Source of the DNA: Natronorubrum halophilum
GTDB lineage: Archaea; Halobacteriota; Halobacteria; Halobacteriales; Natrialbaceae
Length of the DNA stretch: 64,000 nt
Assembly (NCBI RefSeq): GCF_003670115.1
Contig: NZ_QQTY01000004.1
Span: forward strand, 372,001-436,000
Direction of reading: 5' to 3'
Within the stretch, counting starts at the first letter, position 1; each line of letters opens with the position of its first letter. The notes beneath the pieces are model-generated. The model saw nothing but the letters and a program-made list of their open reading frames with translations. It had not been told where the DNA came from and searched no databases. Shown here one piece after another: positions 62,051 to 64,000 of this stretch. The position numbers and the translations under genes were made by a program.

Positions 62051-62593
62051 TCACTGCCGCTCCACCCGAAACGCACACGTCTCGTCGCCGTCGCGAACGC
62101 AGGCCGTCTCCGTAACCGTCGTCTCGCCGTCGAAGGCGTCGGCGAGTCCCTCGAGAATTCCCTGTGCCAGCCCGCAGTGGACCCGCTCCCGATCGGTCCG
62201 GTACGTAACGCGGACGCGTTCGGCCGACACGCGCGTACCGGACACGGTCGGCAGCGAGTTCGCGTTGGTCGCTGCGCCGACACCGGCGGTGATCGACTCG
62301 AGGTGTTCGAGAACGTCGAACAGGTCCCAATCGTCACGGAAGTGGGCGTTGAACGTCGTCAGGAGTTCGGGAGCGAGCGTTCGGCCGAAGTCGCGCTCGA
62401 TCTGTCGTCCGTTCTGCACCGCCATCGACGACAGCGTCTCGAGGATGCGATCGATCTCGTGATCGTCGTACGAGGAGATGGGGAGATATAGCGTCGGCTC
62501 GAGGTCGACGCGGTCGACGATCATCTCCCACGTCTCTGCGTCGGTCTTCGCGACGACGTATTCTTTGAGAGTCTTGTGAATGATTCCGTGCAT
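62051..62593 (-). CDS. H-NOX-like (heme NO-binding domain) protein lacking the axial histidine
   Basis: 180 residues, the full length of a stand-alone H-NOX. It starts MHGIIHKTLKEYVVAKTDAE like the family, and Tyr131-x-Thr133-x-Arg135 matches the YxSxR heme-propionate motif at its classical positions. The residue equivalent to proximal His102 is Thr102 (LESITAG). The C-terminus has CVRDGDETCAFRV, with Cys as in V4R/H-NOX ends. Family members sense NO or O2; here heme binding is doubtful unless another residue (for example His97) takes over. No histidine kinase or cyclase partner is adjacent. Confidence 0.8.
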   Translation of the reverse strand: MHGIIHKTLKEYVVAKTDAETWEMIVDRVDLEPTLYLPISSYDDHEIDRILETLSSMAVQNGRQIERDFGRTLAPELLTTFNAHFRDDWDLFDVLEHLESITAGVGAATNANSLPTVSGTRVSAERVRVTYRTDRERVHCGLAQGILEGLADAFDGETTVTETACVRDGDETCAFRVERQ

Positions 62594-62737
62594 CTGGTCA
62601 CACAGGCGCTGGTTCGGCGTCTCGAGAGCGCGATTGGTCGGGAACCCCCCACGACCGATTCGGGTTCCGATTACCTAAGCCAGTGTATGGTAGTCACTTA
62701 ACAGTTACAGAAATTTCGAGATGGAGACCGGTTGCGC

Positions 62738-63592
62738 TCAGAACCGGGCCGCAAGCGCCGGTGCGACCGAGACGGCGCTCGTCTGTCGCTCGATCGTGTC
62801 CGTCCCGTAGATCGCCTCGACGCCGGCTCGAGAGAGTTTCGTGACGGCGTTGTTCGCGAGCAGCGGGTGGACGCAGGTGACGAAGACGCGGCCGACGCCG
62901 CGATCCCGTAAGACGCCGACGGCTTCGCTCATGGTCGACCCCGTCGCGATGATATCGTCCGTCACGACGACGTCGCGGCCGGCCACGTCGACGTCGCTGG
63001 GGGTGATCTCGACCGCCGTTCCGGAGTGGCGCGTCTTCTCGAAGTAGTCCGTCTCGCCGTCGCCGTAGGCGTCCCGGACCGTCTCGGCGAGATCCGTCGC
63101 CCCCGCATCGGGAGAGAGGAAGACGGGATCCTCGAGGGCGTCGGGGAGCGGGTCGGCCAGCCGTCCCGCCGCGTCGACAGCGGTCGCCGTGGGCTCGAAG
63201 AAGTCACACACCGCTCGCTCGTGGGGATTGACGGTCAGTATCCGATCCGCGCCGGTCGAGATCGCGCGGGCGACCGCCCGCGCGGAGACGGGGTGGCCCG
63301 CCTCGAAGGCATCGTCCTGTCGGCCGTAGCCCATGTACGGCAGGACGGTGACGACCTCCGCCGCACCGGCTTCCCGGACAGCGTCTTGCAGTTGAAGCAG
63401 TTCGAGATGGGCGTCGCTCGAGACGGTCGAGGCGACGACGATCGCGCGGTCGTCGTCGAAGCCGGGTACGGAAGCGAGCAGTTCGCCGTCGGGAAATCGG
63501 TCGTACTCGACGGCGGCGAGCGGTTCCTCGAGTTCGCGGGCGAGCCCAGCGGCGAGCGCCTGGGACGCGGAGCCGCTGACGATAGTGGTCAT
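62738..63592 (-). CDS. prs: Ribose-phosphate pyrophosphokinase (PRPP synthetase)
   Basis: Makes PRPP from ribose 5-phosphate and ATP, feeding histidine (hisG), uracil salvage (upp) and perhaps the phosphoribosyl-lipid cluster in this window. 284 residues, short archaeal form. Motifs: RFPDGELLASV, the catalytic loop area YGRQDDAFEAGHPVSARAV, and the PRPP-binding VVTDDIIATGSTM. A TATA box (TTTATCC) lies at about -21 to -27. Confidence 0.95.
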   Translation of the reverse strand: MTTIVSGSASQALAAGLARELEEPLAAVEYDRFPDGELLASVPGFDDDRAIVVASTVSSDAHLELLQLQDAVREAGAAEVVTVLPYMGYGRQDDAFEAGHPVSARAVARAISTGADRILTVNPHERAVCDFFEPTATAVDAAGRLADPLPDALEDPVFLSPDAGATDLAETVRDAYGDGETDYFEKTRHSGTAVEITPSDVDVAGRDVVVTDDIIATGSTMSEAVGVLRDRGVGRVFVTCVHPLLANNAVTKLSRAGVEAIYGTDTIERQTSAVSVAPALAARF

Positions 63593-63612
63593 ACTCGAGT
63601 GGACAGCGCGGG

Positions 63613-63619
63613 GGATAAA
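63613..63619 (-). promoter_or_regulatory. TATA box of prs
   Basis: TTTATCC on the minus strand, just over 20 bases before the prs ATG; the transcript would be leaderless. Confidence 0.5.
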
Positions 63620-63691
63620 CCCGTTTTCGTTCTCGCATCGGTCGGGAACCGTGCGAACGGAATCGTGATCGCGGCCGACGCCGCTCGCGAG

Positions 63692-64000
63692 TTACTCCTC
63701 CGCGTCGGAATCGGCGTCGCCGTCGCTGCAGGGACCGCCGTCGGTGGTGCCGGGGATCGTCAACGTCCCGCTGGAATCGATTCGCACGAGGAGATTGAGA
63801 CAGTTCGGTTCGTTCCACTTCGCCGGCGTGACTTCCACCAGTTCCTCCTGATCGAGACGAGCCGTGACCCGGAACTGGCCCGGATCCGTCGGCCAGTTGC
63901 GCTCGAGCGTCACGTCCTCGTTGGCCTCGAGCGATTCGGTCTTCCAGGCCTCGATCTCCCGGTCGAACTCGACGATGACGTCGACCGCGTGCGACGTATC
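63692..64000 (-). CDS. Haloarchaeal protein of unknown function, 5' part beyond window
   Basis: The frame is open to the window edge and ends at 63692, giving 102 visible residues. It reads HAVDVIVEFDREIEAWKTES, then NWPTDPGQFRVTARLD, CLNLLVRIDSSGTLTI and an acidic Cys-containing tail GGPCSDGDADSDAEE. The strand-rich pattern suggests an Ig-like or lipoprotein domain. Start and family cannot be determined here. Confidence 0.55.
   Translation of the reverse strand, partial: DTSHAVDVIVEFDREIEAWKTESLEANEDVTLERNWPTDPGQFRVTARLDQEELVEVTPAKWNEPNCLNLLVRIDSSGTLTIPGTTDGGPCSDGDADSDAEE

Overview
This window is a stretch of a haloarchaeal chromosome. The DNA is GC-rich and the proteins are acidic (Asp/Glu-rich), with few Lys. 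Promoters look archaeal: AT-rich TATA elements lie about 25-31 bases before many start codons, which implies mostly leaderless transcripts. The gene families (TBP, archaeal IleRS, archaeosine-type tRNA G10 methylase, DUF5828, DUF7344 and others) are those of Halobacteria, most like Natrialba/Haloterrigena/Natrinema relatives. I saw no tRNA, rRNA, CRISPR array or intact insertion sequence.

Layout. 1-5.0 kb: two divergent copper P-type ATPases (CopA type, cut by the window edge, and CopB type). 5.0-8.3 kb: a PIN/winged-helix pair, hisG, a small winged-helix regulator and the TATA-binding protein gene. 8.5-16.5 kb: tRNA G10 methylase, a PiT-type transporter, uracil phosphoribosyltransferase, a cupin and an S9 peptidase. 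16.6-20.9 kb: a TAXI-TRAP operon (lipoprotein receptor, DUF1850, fused permease), flanked by the intact S9 gene and by a decayed copy of the S9 5' end. 21.4-29.6 kb: class III aminotransferase, glutamate/aspartate-type symporter, IMPACT protein, ACT-domain regulator and hisB. 29.7-38.4 kb: TrkH, hisA, a decayed SLC13 permease, and two paralogous PiT transporters around a UspA gene and an unusual repeat protein. 38.7 kb: halophilic 2Fe-2S ferredoxin.

39.8-45.3 kb is an envelope-glycan type cluster. An epimerase and a GT-C glycosyltransferase read left; a UbiA enzyme resembling decaprenyl-phosphate phosphoribosyltransferase, a PHP hydrolase and an MprF/UPF0104-type membrane protein read right from a shared 0.5 kb control region. 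My best guess at an undescribed system is that these build and use a polyprenyl-linked pentose, by analogy with mycobacterial arabinan precursors. 45.4-48.1 kb: an SSS symporter and an M24 hydrolase lacking key metal ligands. 48.5-52.7 kb: DoxX, a TetR regulator divergent from an ABC exporter, and a type IV prepilin-like peptidase. 52.7-64 kb: hisH, a HIT protein, uracil-DNA glycosylase, ileS, a secreted HExxH protease, an H-NOX-like protein without the axial histidine, PRPP synthetase and a truncated gene.

Four histidine genes (hisG, hisB, hisA, hisH) are scattered rather than in an operon. PRPP connects several genes: prs makes it, and hisG, upp and probably the UbiA enzyme use it. Signs of past rearrangement include the duplicated S9 5' end, a duplicated ileS 3' end, the broken SLC13 gene and hairpin-rich intergenic islands at 31.3 and 59.3-59.8 kb.
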